A stretch of DNA of 34,386 bases from NCBI GenBank assembly GCA_964636575.1, contig CAZWSE010000032.1, forward strand, positions 1-34,386. Direction: 5' to 3'. The stretch is from CAZWSE01 sp964636575 (GTDB lineage: Bacteria; Pseudomonadota; Alphaproteobacteria; Rhodobacterales; Rhodobacteraceae). Positions 33,136 to 34,386 of the stretch are shown one piece after another. The notes beneath the pieces are model-generated. The model was not told the origin of the DNA and made no database searches. It saw nothing but the letters and a program-made list of their open reading frames with translations. How positions within the stretch are numbered: position 1 is the stretch's first letter; the number at the start of each line of letters is the position of its first letter. The position numbers were made by a program, and so were the translations under genes.

Positions 33136-33867
33136 TCAGTTGCTCACATAAATTGCGCTGTCATCGCGCAAAGCGCAGATGGCCTCGTCGCCAATCCGTA
33201 AGGTCCAGAATTGGTTCACCCCGAGCACCCGCACCGTATTGCCTTGTTGCGTCCAGTTCACAGTGCGCTCGCGGCCTTGATCGTCTGCCTTGAACACGGC
33301 TGGTTGGCGGCCGTTCTCGGGGAAGGTGAAATAGGTGTATCTCCCGTCGTCGTAAATGTGGGTTGGACGGAAATCGCCCTCGCCCGCGACGCGGTAGCTG
33401 TAGTTGCGAGGGGCCTCAAAGCCCTTAGGCTGGGTATTCGCCGCTGCCGCGCGACGCCCATCCTCTGGATATTGAAACCGCACTTCGAAAAACATACCTG
33501 AGCGACCCGGAATGGCCCCTTCACGCAAATGGAAGGAATAGGTCCGGCGGTTGGTGATCACCGTCATGTTGGTTGAGGCACCTTGCACATGCGGCTTGAT
33601 GGTCAGGACATTGCCAAGCTCTGGGATCGGGTCGACTTGGAAACTCTCGGTGTCGCCGACAATGACGGCGTCAAATCGTTCGCCCTGTCCAAAATGGATG
33701 GTTGTTGAATGGCGCAGGTCAGTCTCAATCACGAAGACTTGGTTTTCAACATAAGTGGCAGTGCGCACGCGGTTGTCGAGCGATCCGCTTCGCGGAACGG
33801 CCTCGGACAGAGCAGGGGATGCCGATAGTAAGGCGGCAGCACAGATCAAACGGGCAGCGGTGTTCAA
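33136..33867 (-). CDS. virB9: VirB9 type IV secretion outer-membrane-complex protein
   Basis: A 243-residue periplasmic protein of the VirB7-VirB9-VirB10 core. Start is TTG at 33867, with GGAGA 10 bases upstream, giving a signal peptide NTAARLICAAALLSASPALS cut before EAVPRSG. An ATG further upstream in frame (33996) would translate 43 unlike residues across virB8 and is rejected. The VirB9/CagX domain is seen in FGQGERFDAVIVGDTESFQVDP, GNVLTIKPHVQGASTNMTVITNRRTYSFHL and the C-terminal THIYDDGRYTYFTFPENGRQPAVF. It lies 4 bases after virB8. Confidence 0.92.
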   Translation of the reverse strand: MNTAARLICAAALLSASPALSEAVPRSGSLDNRVRTATYVENQVFVIETDLRHSTTIHFGQGERFDAVIVGDTESFQVDPIPELGNVLTIKPHVQGASTNMTVITNRRTYSFHLREGAIPGRSGMFFEVRFQYPEDGRRAAAANTQPKGFEAPRNYSYRVAGEGDFRPTHIYDDGRYTYFTFPENGRQPAVFKADDQGRERTVNWTQQGNTVRVLGVNQFWTLRIGDEAICALRDDSAIYVSN

Positions 33868-33871
33868 GGGA

Positions 33872-34386
33872 TCAGTTCTCCAAAGTCTCGGCGTCGACGC
33901 GGTAAGAGGTGACCACGAAGCCCAAAGGGTTGGCCCAGACGTCTTGCAGGCGTTGGCGGGTTTCAGGTTCAAAGGCATAGCCAACAGTGGCCACATAGCT
34001 GCGGGTCACCGAGCGGGTGTCGCGTGCGCGGCGCAGGGTGCGGGTAAAGCGCACTTGCGCGACGCCAGGTTCAATCTGGTTCACAGATTTGATCACGACT
34101 TCGATCACTGCATCGCGGCCATAGACTGCAATCGGGTAGTCTTCGTTGGACGAGGTCCAAAGATCGCGCAGGGTACGCGCCGCATCGCCGTCCGAGCGCT
34201 CGAGCACCGAATTGATCCGCTGTTCACCGTCGGTCAGATCGTAGGTTTCTCGATCATCCACATAGGCGACAAGGTTGGCCTGTATGATGGCATCACTCTC
34301 GGACAACGACAGCGCTTGGACTGCTGCGACGCGGTCCATTTGGCCGGTTTCTTTGTCGACAACGACCACGAATGTTTCGATCGATT
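33872..34386 (-). CDS. virB8: VirB8 type IV secretion inner-membrane protein (N-terminus outside window)
   Basis: Partial gene: the frame is open to the right edge of the window, so the cytoplasmic tail and membrane helix are missing. The visible ~170 residues cover the periplasmic nuclear-transport-factor-2-like domain. Its features are ETFVVVVDKETGQMDRVAAVQ at the start, LVAYVDDRETYDL and YGRDAVIEVVIKSVNQIEPGVAQVRFTRTL, then NPLGFVVTSYRVDAETLEN at the end. In relatives this domain nucleates assembly of the VirB9/VirB10 core. Gene order 8-9-10-11 matches the canonical virB operon. Confidence 0.92.
   Translation of the reverse strand, partial: SIETFVVVVDKETGQMDRVAAVQALSLSESDAIIQANLVAYVDDRETYDLTDGEQRINSVLERSDGDAARTLRDLWTSSNEDYPIAVYGRDAVIEVVIKSVNQIEPGVAQVRFTRTLRRARDTRSVTRSYVATVGYAFEPETRQRLQDVWANPLGFVVTSYRVDAETLEN

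Noticed and set aside
1..34386. tRNA, rRNA, replication or partition genes
   Set aside because: I looked for such sequences and saw none that I could support by eye.

Overview
The window looks like part of a conjugative plasmid or integrated conjugative element from an alphaproteobacterium, most likely a Rhodobacterales/Roseobacter-type marine bacterium. The reasons are the VirD2/VirD4/VirB gene types, the GC-rich coding sequence, RTX proteins carrying the 'DGTIWYPW' module, and a dispersed intergenic repeat that I associate from memory with this group. No replication, partition or rRNA/tRNA gene is visible, so replicon type is an inference.

Layout. (1) Positions 1-4651, plus strand: a relaxosome module. 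A sequence resembling the IncP/T-DNA-border nic core lies at 28-38. It is followed by an HTH relaxase-accessory protein, a VirD2-type relaxase and a VirD4 coupling ATPase. (2) 4906-12490, plus strand: two very large tandem RTX proteins with eleven shared repeat modules. The first also has an N-terminal domain resembling polysaccharide lyases. No type I secretion genes are present. (3) 12491-13272: a gap holding a dispersed repeat and the 5' stub of an IS3-type orfA. (4) 13273-21986, minus strand: an eight-gene, tightly overlapping operon for a peptide-type ABC importer (two ATPases, binding protein, two permeases), gamma-glutamyltransferase, a DUF1028 protein and a GntR/FadR-type regulator as the last gene. 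A perfect 15-bp inverted repeat with GntR-like half-sites sits just upstream of the first gene. (5) 22500-23357, minus strand: an isolated formylglycine-generating enzyme with an intact CxxxxC site, a likely terminator, and dispersed repeats on both sides. (6) 23938-30307, minus strand: a six-gene operon with a BMP-family binding protein, a double-domain ATPase, two permeases, an alpha/beta hydrolase and a SorC-type regulator. (7) 30723-34386, minus strand: virB11, virB10, virB9 and virB8 (cut by the window edge).

How it works together. The nic/relaxase/coupling genes and the VirB genes face each other, and about 26 kb of cargo lies between their 3' ends. The cargo is a secreted RTX pair plus two self-regulated import-and-hydrolysis operons, which reads as a transferable niche-adaptation package (polysaccharide or surface interaction, gamma-glutamyl/peptide uptake, and a nucleoside-like or acylated substrate). 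The most testable new items are the nic site, the GntR operator, the tandem RTX pair and the repeat-flanked orphan FGE.
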